A stretch of DNA of 6,480 nt from Nitrospinae bacterium RIFCSPLOWO2_12_39_16 (GCA_001805005.1 MHDO01000040.1:1-6480); one strand, 5' to 3'. Counted from the stretch's first letter, positions 1 to 5,199 are shown. Numbers and translations are program-made. The notes: generated by a model from the sequence alone, not told the origin.

Positions 1-894
1 AAGAGTTGATTTTGGTAAATGAAAATTTGTTAAGAGGGATTTCGTTACTCTGAAATTGAAGCCGTTATAAATAAATAAACTTGTATAACCGTTTTGAGCA
101 TTAATTTCACCAGTGAAAGATTCCAATGTCCTTACGGTAGTCGTCCCTACTGCAACTATCCGTTTGCCTGATTTAACTGCATTGTTAATCTTTATTGCCT
201 CCGACTCCTTTATCTCATAATATTCAGGTTCAATCTTATGTTCCTTTATATTTTCTGCTTTTACAGGCTTAAATGTCCCGTAGCCCACATGGAGTGTAAC
301 CTTTGCTGTTTCTACACCCTTCTTTTCAATATTAGACAGTAATTCCTTCGTAAAGTGAAGTCCTGCAGTTGGAGCAGCTACTGCACCTCTATTTTCTGCA
401 TAGACAGTCTGGTATCTCTCATAATCAAGAGAGGGATTTGCCTCTCTTTTTATATAGGGGGGAAGTGGGACTTTGCCATATTTTTCTAACATTTTATAAA
501 TGTCCCCATTACATTCAAATATAGCCTCTCTTTCAAATATTCTACATTCTAATTCGCCATCACCAAATACTACATCCACCGAATTTGGATTGCGGAATGC
601 AGAATGCGGAATTATTTCCCATCTATTTTGAGAAATCTCTCTCAGTAAAAAAACCTCAACCTTGCCGCCTGTCTTTTTTTTTCTTCCAATCAATCTTGCA
701 GGGAATACAAGGGTATCGTTTAAGACTAAAAGGTCGGAAGGGGATAGATAATTTATAATATTCTTGAAAACCGTGTGTTCAATCTTTCCACTTTTTCTAT
801 CCAGCACCAAAAGCCTTGACTCATCCCGTCTATCCGCTGGATACTGGGCTATCAATTCCTCTGGTAAATTGTAATCAAAGTCAGACAACTTCAT
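1..894 (-). CDS. queA: S-adenosylmethionine:tRNA ribosyltransferase-isomerase QueA, 3' end outside window
   Basis: QueA transfers and isomerises the ribosyl part of S-adenosylmethionine onto 7-aminomethyl-7-deazaguanine in tRNA, giving epoxyqueuosine in the queuosine pathway; it is cytoplasmic. The reading frame is open from ATG at 894-892 for 298 codons to the window edge, against about 340-350 in the family, so roughly 45 C-terminal residues are missing. The start MKLSDFDYNLPEELIAQYP, the segment YQTVYAENRGAVAAPTAG followed by LHFT, and VAVGTTTVRTLE near the end are typical of the family. No clear Shine-Dalgarno sequence precedes the ATG. It lies 101 bp downstream of the spoIID-like gene on the same strand. 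One oddity: around residues 95-102 the expected basic, Gly-containing linker is replaced by PHSAFRNP, encoded by a 7-bp tandem repeat (see 587-614). Length is conserved there and the frame is intact, so the gene is probably functional. Confidence 0.95.
   Translation of the reverse strand, partial: MKLSDFDYNLPEELIAQYPADRRDESRLLVLDRKSGKIEHTVFKNIINYLSPSDLLVLNDTLVFPARLIGRKKKTGGKVEVFLLREISQNRWEIIPHSAFRNPNSVDVVFGDGELECRIFEREAIFECNGDIYKMLEKYGKVPLPPYIKREANPSLDYERYQTVYAENRGAVAAPTAGLHFTKELLSNIEKKGVETAKVTLHVGYGTFKPVKAENIKEHKIEPEYYEIKESEAIKINNAVKSGKRIVAVGTTTVRTLESFTGEINAQNGYTSLFIYNGFNFRVTKSLLTNFHLPKSTL
587..614. repeat. Four-copy 7-bp tandem repeat inside queA
   Basis: On the plus strand the units are GGATTGC, GGAATGC, AGAATGC and GGAATTA, back to back. 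Read on the coding (minus) strand they give the peptide HSAFRNP within QueA. GGAATGC-type heptamers are also known to me as filler repeats in intergenic DNA of several uncultured bacterial lineages; that is recall, not checked. The array is in frame and does not break queA. Confidence 0.7.
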
Positions 895-911
895 AGAAAT
901 TATGAAAGTTT

Positions 912-980
912 AGCCACAGATTTTTAAAAATATTTATGTTTTAGTATTTTTCTGTGTAAATCTGTGTTTATCTGTGGTTT
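912..980. repeat. Intergenic inverted repeat with 10-bp CACAGATTTA-type units
   Basis: Read on the minus strand, 980-947 contains three tandem units, CCACAGATAAA, CACAGATTTA and CACAGAAAAA. An inverted copy, AGCCACAGATTTTT, lies at 912-925 on the plus strand, so the two ends can pair as AACCACAGAT with its complement around an AT-rich loop. The element fills almost all of the spoIID-queA spacer. It could act as a weak terminator or processing hairpin, or simply be a dispersed genomic repeat. No U-tract follows the stem on the minus strand. Confidence 0.6.
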
Positions 981-995
981 ATTAAGTTTTGTTCG

Positions 996-2168
996 TTATT
1001 TAATCCTCTTTATCTCAATCCCCGGATAATAATGCTTCAATATATCAATATAGCTGTATCCCTTCTCTGCCATCCCCTTTGCACCCCACTGGCATAATCC
1101 AACTCCATGTCCTGAGCCTTTACCATAAAATATGAAGCTGCCATCACCCTCTTTGATTCTAAACAGTGTGCTTCGTATGGTCTCGTAACCAATAATCTTT
1201 CTGAAATTCACCCCACTGATTTTTTCTGTACCATCTCTGTGTCTTATCTCAAGTTCTGCTACCCGTCCAGAGGATGTAAAAGAGACAGGTTCTATAGACT
1301 GAATGCCATCTACCGTAATGCCATTTTTTGACAGAATTATCTCTAAATCAATAGTGTCTATCTCTGTCTCCCACTGATAATTTGGTGCATCTTTATCAAA
1401 ATTACACTTTATGCTCTTAAGATAATTATTCCCTTCACCGCCCCATACATCCGTAACATCTTCTGTAATGCCTCCGCTTATGGAGTGATAGAATACCTTT
1501 GCCAGTTTTCCCTCGTAAGTCAGAACGATTCCTTGTGTATCTTTCGCCGCCTTATTAGTCCGCTCATCTTCCCTTCTTGCACCACCATACACCTGATCAG
1601 CTGTTGTAGCCTCCATGTGGTAGGGGTTATCCTTTCTATTTTCTTTTTGATAGAGTGCGTAAGTCCTTGCTACTACTGCCTGTGCCTTTATGGCTTCAGG
1701 ATGCCATTTGGCAGATATCTCCTCATTGAGGACACCTTTAAGATACTCTTCTACATTTAGTTCATTAATAATTAAAAGGTTGCCTCCACCATCTTTTCGT
1801 ATCTCTATATTGCCCCTGTAATCATTTTTATCTATCCTTATTAAAGAATTTGCCGGCGGCTTAATTTTTAAATTACTGCCAAACTCACGATTATTAATAG
1901 CTATGCCCGGATTTGATATTTTTACATTTAATTGAATAGGAACTTTTGTGGCAAAGGAGCGATTATTGGTATTATCAATAATCCTTACCCCTTCCTTTAC
2001 CTGTATTTCAAGATTAGAAGATGTCTTTATAGCGACACGAATAAGATTTGCCCCTGCTCCTTCGACTGAACTCAGGGCAAGTAAACCAGAAAAGAAAATA
2101 AAGAGACAAAATACAATATATATATGAAATCCCTTCAGGAACTTTGAGTAAATAGGTTTTAAAGGCAT
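996..2168 (-). CDS. SpoIID/LytB-domain protein, probable exported peptidoglycan lytic transglycosylase
   Basis: A 390-residue protein. Residues 14-32 form a hydrophobic signal or anchor segment after a basic start, so the rest should lie outside the inner membrane. The SpoIID domain runs from about residue 135 to the end: EYLKGVLNEEI (141-151), where E150 aligns with the catalytic glutamate of Bacillus SpoIID; HPEAIKAQAVVARTYAL (156-172); HSISGG (228-233); and GHGVGLCQWGAKGMAEKG near 353-370. SpoIID enzymes cleave glycan strands without stem peptides. In non-sporulating bacteria such proteins are thought to act in wall remodelling or division, which is inference here. The region before the domain (40-130) is a weakly conserved beta-rich stretch. 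The ATG at 2168 is the only plausible start before an upstream in-frame stop at 2204-2202, and it lacks a clear Shine-Dalgarno sequence. The cassette array lies directly upstream on the other strand. Confidence 0.92.
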   Translation of the reverse strand: MPLKPIYSKFLKGFHIYIVFCLFIFFSGLLALSSVEGAGANLIRVAIKTSSNLEIQVKEGVRIIDNTNNRSFATKVPIQLNVKISNPGIAINNREFGSNLKIKPPANSLIRIDKNDYRGNIEIRKDGGGNLLIINELNVEEYLKGVLNEEISAKWHPEAIKAQAVVARTYALYQKENRKDNPYHMEATTADQVYGGARREDERTNKAAKDTQGIVLTYEGKLAKVFYHSISGGITEDVTDVWGGEGNNYLKSIKCNFDKDAPNYQWETEIDTIDLEIILSKNGITVDGIQSIEPVSFTSSGRVAELEIRHRDGTEKISGVNFRKIIGYETIRSTLFRIKEGDGSFIFYGKGSGHGVGLCQWGAKGMAEKGYSYIDILKHYYPGIEIKRIK

Positions 2169-2275
2169 AAATACTTTTTTAAGATATAGGAAACTGTAAA
2201 ACTATTAATTATTTTACTCTATATATCGTATTTAAACAATTACATATCTCTCTAATAAGATACTCAGTATACAAG

Positions 2276-2304
2276 TTGACAATAAATATTGCTGGTGGTA
2301 TAAA
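2276..2304 (+). promoter_or_regulatory. Near-consensus sigma-70 promoter reading into the cassette array
   Basis: The -35 box TTGACA (2276-2281) is a perfect match, the spacer is exactly 17 bp, and the -10 box TATAAA (2299-2304) matches TATAAT at five of six positions. Transcription would start near 2311 and run through the structured RNA at 2411-2535 and the cassette genes. It takes the place of an integron Pc promoter. A short palindrome, CAATA-AA-TATTG (2280-2291), sits in the spacer and could be an operator, though it may be chance in AT-rich DNA. Confidence 0.65.
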
Positions 2305-2410
2305 ATAACAAAAATGTATATTAACAGGAAATATAGGTAATTAGAAAATTCGTCTATTAAATGTTATAAAACAATAAAACAAGTAGAAACAAAATAATAA
2401 AACAAAATAA

Positions 2411-2535
2411 TGCGTCATCACTTTACCTGCGGAGTTGGAAAACGTCTGCTAGTACGGTGGGTAAAGCAGATCGGATACAACGGTGAAGGGTTATCAGCCC
2501 CGAGAAGTATCCTACCCAAGCATTGTGATGACGCA
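2411..2535 (+). ncRNA. Structured RNA of unknown class, sole content of an ORF-less cassette
   Basis: The ends TGCGTCATCAC (2411-2421) and GTGATGACGCA (2525-2535) are perfect 11-bp complements. Inside, TGGGTA (2458-2463) pairs with TACCCA (2513-2518) and GGATAC (2473-2478) with GTATCC (2507-2512), giving a 12-bp stem interrupted by a 9-nt bulge, AAGCAGATC. The bulge contains AGCAGA (2465-2470), which can pair with TCTGCT (2445-2450) to form a pseudoknot across the stem. The apex has GGG (2488-2490) facing CCC with loop TTATCAG. No ORF of useful length is present, and a strong promoter lies 100 bp upstream. The shape, with a pseudoknot near a long stem, gives a faint impression of HEARO (IscB omega-RNA), but no iscB gene follows. 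A retron msr-msd was considered, but no reverse transcriptase or TTAGC branch signal is seen. The family is unassigned. Confidence 0.55.
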
Positions 2536-2575
2536 CCAGTAAAATAAATTTCAAAAATCAATAAAATTAAAAACT

Positions 2576-2635
2576 TTATAACCATTCATTCAAGCGGATG
2601 CTAAAAAACAGCGCCGTTTAATTCTGCCGTTAGAG
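2576..2635 (+). other. attC site 1 (60 bp), end of the RNA-only cassette
   Basis: R'' is TTATAAC (2576-2582) and R' is GTTAGAG (2629-2635), with the predicted cut after G2629. L'' TTCAAGCGG (2589-2597) pairs with L' CCGTTTAA (2614-2621), leaving the single extrahelical C2591 and one G-T pair. This short layout, including ATTCATTCAAGC in the left half, closely resembles the well-known aadA-type attC. The centre, 2598-2613, forms the loop. R'' is the exact complement of GTTATAA at 2363-2369, the inferred start of the same cassette. Confidence 0.8.
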
Positions 2636-2651
2636 GAACTAGGAAGAAGTC

Positions 2652-2957
2652 ATGCTCTATATCATTGCATTTTTATTATTGGTTATTGTTCTTGCTAACG
2701 AAACGTCGAGGAACATTTTATTAGGACTTATAGGAATATCATTAACTTTGGTAGTTGCTGCCGTTGTATTAATAGTAATAGTGATAATGGGCTATTTACT
2801 TGTTACAGGGAAATTCTCAAATGCTTCTGGCTCAATCAGTTTGTGGTTTAACAATTTTAGCAGGGACTATCCATATGTACCTATTTTTATTGTATTAGCT
2901 TTGTTATTAATAGTAATTGTCGACATCATAAGAAATAAAAGAGCTTTAAAGAAATAA
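2652..2957 (+). CDS. Small hydrophobic membrane protein, cassette-encoded, unknown function
   Basis: A 101-residue protein made almost wholly of hydrophobic segments: about residues 1-15, 22-53 (long, possibly two passes or one tilted helix) and 75-92, with a basic tail RNKRALKK that should face the cytoplasm. No motif or family is recognised. The start is supported by a purine-rich AGGAAGAAG sequence 3-11 bases before the ATG. Only 22 bp separate the cassette junction (G2629/T2630) from the ATG, and the stop is 7 bp before attC site 2, the compact fit expected of a gene cassette. Expression should depend on the promoter at 2276-2304, since there is no room for a promoter inside the cassette. 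Small multi-pass membrane proteins are common in cassette arrays and usually uncharacterised; a phage-defence or stress role would be a guess. Confidence 0.75.
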   Translation: MLYIIAFLLLVIVLANETSRNILLGLIGISLTLVVAAVVLIVIVIMGYLLVTGKFSNASGSISLWFNNFSRDYPYVPIFIVLALLLIVIVDIIRNKRALKK

Positions 2958-2964
2958 AATTGAC

Positions 2965-3097
2965 CTCTAACCAATCGCTGGACTTGTACGAGTGCCACAG
3001 GCAACTTTTTGGGTTGTGAGTGGTTTGAGGATTGCAAAAGAGTTTTTGGGCAAGCTGACGTGATTCATGGCACTCGTCAGTCAGCTTTGCGTTAGGC
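2965..3097 (+). other. attC site 2 (133 bp), end of the membrane-protein cassette
   Basis: R'' CTCTAAC (2965-2971) is the exact complement of the cassette's own start GTTAGAG (2629-2635), and R' is GTTAGGC (3091-3097), a full match to GTTRRRY. L'' GCTGGAC (2977-2983) pairs with L' GTCAGC (3080-3085), leaving one extrahelical G. Further in, ACGAGTGCCA (2988-2997) pairs perfectly with TGGCACTCGT (3068-3077). The roughly 70-nt centre makes this the long, variable-terminal-structure type of attC. The predicted cut is after G3091. Confidence 0.85.
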
Positions 3098-3162
3098 ATC
3101 AAATAATAATAATTCTTACACACTTTAATATTAATATTTAAAGTTAAACTAAGAGGTGGAAC

Positions 3163-3579
3163 ATGAAAAAAGTATGGATGAAAAACCCGCATTCAGGAGG
3201 CATGAAAATAGCTAAAGATGTCCAGAAACGGACACAAAAGAGAATTGAAGAATATGCAGCGAAGAATTATGCAGGACAATATACAAGATTGGATATTCGA
3301 TTTAAGGGTTCATTATGTTATATTGATGCATATAAAAAACCTGATGAACCATCCGAATCACTATTAAAAATCATAGGGGAGACAAGAGAAGAATATTTGA
3401 GACGGTTATCAAAGTCGCCGACGCATCTTTGTCGCTTGCGCTATTTTGGGAATGAAGAAGAATGGAGTTTAGCATTTTACACCTATAGCAACGAGAGATA
3501 TGAACCATGCGTATTTGCAAATGGAAGTTTTTATGGGACTTCTGAAGAAGGATTTGATATTGGAGCAACATACTTATGA
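3163..3579 (+). CDS. Conserved protein of unknown function, cassette-encoded
   Basis: A 138-residue soluble protein with no signal peptide or membrane segment. The start MKKVWMKNPHSGG, the middle YTRLDIRFKGSLCYIDAY (40-57) and the end THLCRLRYFG (87-96) plus FYTYSNERYEPCVF (105-118) look to me like a small uncharacterised family found in cyanobacteria and other environmental bacteria; this is recall, not a search. The alternating strand-like pattern and aromatic residues suggest a compact alpha/beta fold. Residues 21-36 are a charged helix. The ATG follows GAGGTGG with good spacing. The gene lies 71 bp after the cassette junction at 3091/3092, and its stop is 37 bp before attC site 3. The longer leader could hold its own promoter in AT-rich DNA, but no convincing boxes were found. 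No catalytic motif is visible, so no function is proposed. Confidence 0.8.
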   Translation: MKKVWMKNPHSGGMKIAKDVQKRTQKRIEEYAAKNYAGQYTRLDIRFKGSLCYIDAYKKPDEPSESLLKIIGETREEYLRRLSKSPTHLCRLRYFGNEEEWSLAFYTYSNERYEPCVFANGSFYGTSEEGFDIGATYL

Positions 3580-3616
3580 GAAAAATAAGTAGTTGGAATT
3601 ATGGAATTTAAAAAGA

Positions 3617-3676
3617 GACTAACAGCTCACTCCAGCGGACGGCAAAAAACGACGCCGCTGATTTTAGTCGTAGATA
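3617..3676 (+). other. attC site 3 (about 60 bp), degenerate right core, end of array
   Basis: R'' GACTAAC (3617-3623) complements the cassette start GTTAGGC (3091-3097) at six of seven positions. L'' TCCAGCGG (3631-3638) pairs with L' CCGCTGA (3655-3661), leaving one extrahelical C, as in attC site 1. At the expected place for R' there is GTAGATA (3670-3676), which lacks one T relative to GTTAGAT. No further attC follows, so this broken core probably marks the array edge. Confidence 0.7.
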
Positions 3677-3750
3677 TCCACCGCCATAAATAGAATTAAG
3701 CACAGGAGCAATATTGCCATGATGGCTGGGCATCTTGAGTAGGATTAGCT

Positions 3751-3843
3751 TTGAAAAAGGTGGATAGGAGAATCAATCTCGGCCTATTATTATTCGCTGT
3801 ACTGTTCATTATATCCGGTATTGCATACTGGCTTGATAAATAG
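3751..3843 (+). CDS. Possible 30-residue single-pass membrane peptide
   Basis: Read from TTG at 3751, the peptide begins KKVDRRINL and continues with a hydrophobic segment, GLLLFAVLFIISGIAYWL (10-27), then DK and a TAG stop. The pattern of basic start, one transmembrane helix and short tail is that of genuine small membrane proteins, and AGGA (3741-3744) stands 6 bases before the TTG. There is no ATG start, the frame is closed just upstream (TGA at 3736-3738), and the ORF is short enough to be chance. It lies after the last attC core, so it would be either the remains of a fourth cassette or a local small gene convergent with the DUF2905 gene. Confidence 0.35.
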   Translation: MKKVDRRINLGLLLFAVLFIISGIAYWLDK

Positions 3844-3868
3844 CTATTACATCAAGGAGTATGATTTT

Positions 3869-4093
3869 TTACCTTCTACCAAGGAGGGAAAAAATTAGTG
3901 TCAATATGATGCTTATAATTATAGATGTGGCAATTGGGAAGTAGAAGCTGAAATTTTTTCTCTGAATAAATATATCGCCCGGAAGCCTTCCTATCCACGG
4001 AACTTTTCCTGCAAGTAATAAAGCACCTCCGATAAGGATGAGGATTGCACCAAAAAATATCAACATCTTTCCCAATGGATTAAGTTCAAACAT
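3869..4093 (-). CDS. DUF2905 family small inner-membrane protein
   Basis: A 74-residue protein with two transmembrane helices (about 9-28 and 51-71) joined by a short conserved loop, VPWIGRLPGDIFIQR (31-45). The G-R-L-P-G-D loop between two helices, and a total length of 70-80 residues, are the hallmarks of DUF2905. The function is unknown. Its gene is often found beside ruvB, spoIID-like genes and queA, and those genes are present here on the same strand. The start ATG at 4093 is preceded by a weak ribosome binding site. The ORF begins 64 bp after the radical SAM gene's stop, with an octamer fold-back repeat between them, and ends just before the cassette region that now separates it from the spoIID-like gene. 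Confidence 0.88.
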   Translation of the reverse strand: MFELNPLGKMLIFFGAILILIGGALLLAGKVPWIGRLPGDIFIQRKNFSFYFPIATSIIISIILTLIFSLLGRR

Positions 4094-4104
4094 AATAGTT
4101 TAAA

Positions 4105-4164
4105 AGTCTAAGAGTCTAAGAGTCTAAGAGTTTTTCCACTTTTAGACTTTTAGGCTTTTAGACT
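4105..4164. repeat. Octamer fold-back repeat (AGTCTAAG/AGTCTAAA), overlaps the radical SAM stop codon
   Basis: The left arm (4105-4130) has three tandem AGTCTAAG units plus AG. The right arm (4139-4164) is three inverted AGTCTAAA-type units, with an 8-nt loop TTTTTCCA. The arms pair over 26 positions. The four departures from Watson-Crick pairing are G-U pairs in plus-strand RNA but A-C mismatches in minus-strand RNA. The right arm covers the TAA stop (4158-4160) and the last valine codon of the radical SAM gene, so the element has become part of that gene's end. It may work as a transcript end or RNA stabiliser. Confidence 0.75.
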
Positions 4165-5096
4165 GACTTAAATCTTATTCCTTGATACGACTCTCTCCTC
4201 TCCATCTCCTTGTCTATAGCTCTGATTATATCTGATTTGCTTAATGACCAGAGAGGGGCAACCAGTCTGTCATTTGGTGCGTCACCGACCAGCCTTTGGA
4301 TAATTATATCATGCGGGAGGTATTCAAGAAAATCACACACTAAATTTACATAACTGTCTTCATCAAGTAGATTAAATTCTTTATTGATATAATTTTTTTC
4401 TAAAGGTGTCCCTTTAAGGACATGAAGGTGATGAAGTTTTATTCCATCTATACCTGATTCTCCAACTGTCTTTGCTGTTTCAATCATATCGTTATATGAC
4501 TCTCCGGGAAGTCCGAGGATAATATGGGTGCATATCTTAAAACCCCTATTCTTTGCCCTTTCAACAGCATCCATAAACTGTTCAAATGTATGCCCTCTGT
4601 TTATAAGTTTTAGTGTTCTGTTGTGAATTGATTGAAGTCCAATCTCAAGCCAGAGATAGGTCTTTTCTGAATAATCCTCAAGAAAGTCAAGTGTCCTATT
4701 AGAGAGGCAATCAGGTCTTGTCCCGATTGAAAGCCCAACAATCCCATCTACATTTAAAGCCTCATTATAAAGTTTTTTGAGATTGCTTATTGGTGAGTAG
4801 GTATTTGAGTATGCCTGAAAATAGGCAATAAATTTATCTATATTAAATTTATTTTTTATCCGAGAGATTGACAATAATAATTGTTCCCTAACTGTCAGAT
4901 TTCTTTGCTGTTCTGGAAGGTAATGACTCCCTTCACTGCAATAGATGCATCCTCCCCTGCTCACCTTACCATCTCTGTTAGGACAGCTAAATCCAGCATC
5001 AACAGTAATCTTTAAGACCTTCTCTCCAAATACCTCTCTAAGGTGCTGACCAAAGGGATTATATCTCTTTTTGTGTTGTAATATATCTATCCCCAT
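4158..5096 (-). CDS. TIGR01212/YhcC-type radical SAM protein
   Basis: A 312-residue protein. Its N-terminal region has the iron-sulfur cysteines C38, C50 and C53 within FSCPNRDGKVSRGGCIYC (36-53). The 11-residue gap between the first two cysteines is typical of the TIGR01212/YhcC group and unlike the usual CX3CX2C. Later motifs are GLSIGTRPDCL (121-131), LEIGLQS (150-156) and HIILGLPGES (191-200), which build the radical SAM barrel and S-adenosylmethionine site. The family is related to Elp3-like enzymes; its substrate is not known to me. The length is normal and no domain is missing. GGAAG lies close to the ATG. The gene starts only 15 bp after the T-tract of an intrinsic terminator-like hairpin (5112-5158), so its transcription may be attenuated or start very close to the gene. 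It ends inside the octamer repeat. Confidence 0.92.
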   Translation of the reverse strand: MGIDILQHKKRYNPFGQHLREVFGEKVLKITVDAGFSCPNRDGKVSRGGCIYCSEGSHYLPEQQRNLTVREQLLLSISRIKNKFNIDKFIAYFQAYSNTYSPISNLKKLYNEALNVDGIVGLSIGTRPDCLSNRTLDFLEDYSEKTYLWLEIGLQSIHNRTLKLINRGHTFEQFMDAVERAKNRGFKICTHIILGLPGESYNDMIETAKTVGESGIDGIKLHHLHVLKGTPLEKNYINKEFNLLDEDSYVNLVCDFLEYLPHDIIIQRLVGDAPNDRLVAPLWSLSKSDIIRAIDKEMERRESYQGIRFKSV

Positions 5097-5111
5097 CTTC
5101 CAAAGGACTCC

Positions 5112-5158
5112 AAAAAAGATAAGCCGTTCCGTGATGAATCCACTGACGAACGGCTTAT
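5112..5158 (-). terminator. Intrinsic terminator-like hairpin just before the radical SAM gene
   Basis: On the minus strand an 11-bp perfect stem, ATAAGCCGTTC with GAACGGCTTAT, encloses an 18-nt loop that can itself form GTG/CAC, and is followed after one C by six Ts (5117-5112). It would end transcripts coming from the 5244-5681 gene. Because the next gene's Shine-Dalgarno region begins right after the T-tract, the hairpin could also act as an attenuator. Confidence 0.8.
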
Positions 5159-5184
5159 TTGCTACATTATTTCATTCTAATAGG

Positions 5185-5199
5185 TAAGCCAAGGGGCTT
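5185..5199 (-). promoter_or_regulatory. Small upstream hairpin, possible partner of the 5112-5158 terminator
   Basis: On the minus strand AAGCC-CCTT-GGCTT (5199-5186) forms a 5-bp hairpin. Its 3' arm with the next base, GGCTTA (5190-5185), is also a perfect complement of TAAGCC (5157-5152) in the 5' arm of the terminator stem. The three pairings are mutually exclusive, the layout of an attenuator. The segments are short, and chance is a real alternative. Confidence 0.3.

Larger units (their letters stand above)
2363..3676 (+). mobile_element. Integron gene-cassette array without integrase in view (CALIN-like), three cassettes
   Basis: Three attC-like sites in the same orientation end three cassettes: 2364-2629 (no ORF, structured RNA), 2630-3091 (membrane protein) and 3092-about 3670 (soluble protein). 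As in true cassettes, each gene is followed by its attC, and the R'' core of each attC complements the first bases of its own cassette: exactly for GTTATAA/TTATAAC and GTTAGAG/CTCTAAC, and at six of seven positions for GTTAGGC/GACTAAC. Cassette genes read on the plus strand, opposite to all flanking genes. No tyrosine recombinase gene lies in the window; the left neighbour is the spoIID-like gene. The left junction at 2363 could be an attI or an eroded attC; I see no paired L boxes before it. The array separates the DUF2905 and spoIID-like genes, which I would expect to be adjacent. Confidence 0.75.

Noticed and set aside
1485..1760. Open frame of 91 codons on the plus strand
   Set aside because: It lies wholly inside the well-supported SpoIID-domain gene on the other strand and has Cys- and Ser-rich unlikely composition.
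2205..2275. Promoter for the spoIID-like gene on the minus strand
   Set aside because: Several AT-rich box-like strings occur, but no pair with acceptable spacing and quality could be chosen.
2411..2535. Retron msr-msd
   Set aside because: The flanking complementary ends resemble a1/a2 repeats, but there is no reverse transcriptase gene in the window and no branch-site motif after the first arm.
2411..2535. A further attC site
   Set aside because: The ends lack the AAC and GTT core bases and the L-box layout; the closing stem is perfect, whereas attC arms carry extrahelical bases.
2926..3192. Open frame of 88 codons on the minus strand
   Set aside because: It runs across the attC site 2 hairpin and the cassette junction and overlaps both cassette genes; the open frame is a by-product of that sequence.
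3371..3571. Open frame of 66 codons on the minus strand
   Set aside because: It is antisense to the conserved cassette protein and shows no domain or ribosome binding site.
3716..3726. GCCAT-G-ATGGC inverted repeat
   Set aside because: The loop is a single base, so it cannot form a normal RNA hairpin, and there is no context for an operator.
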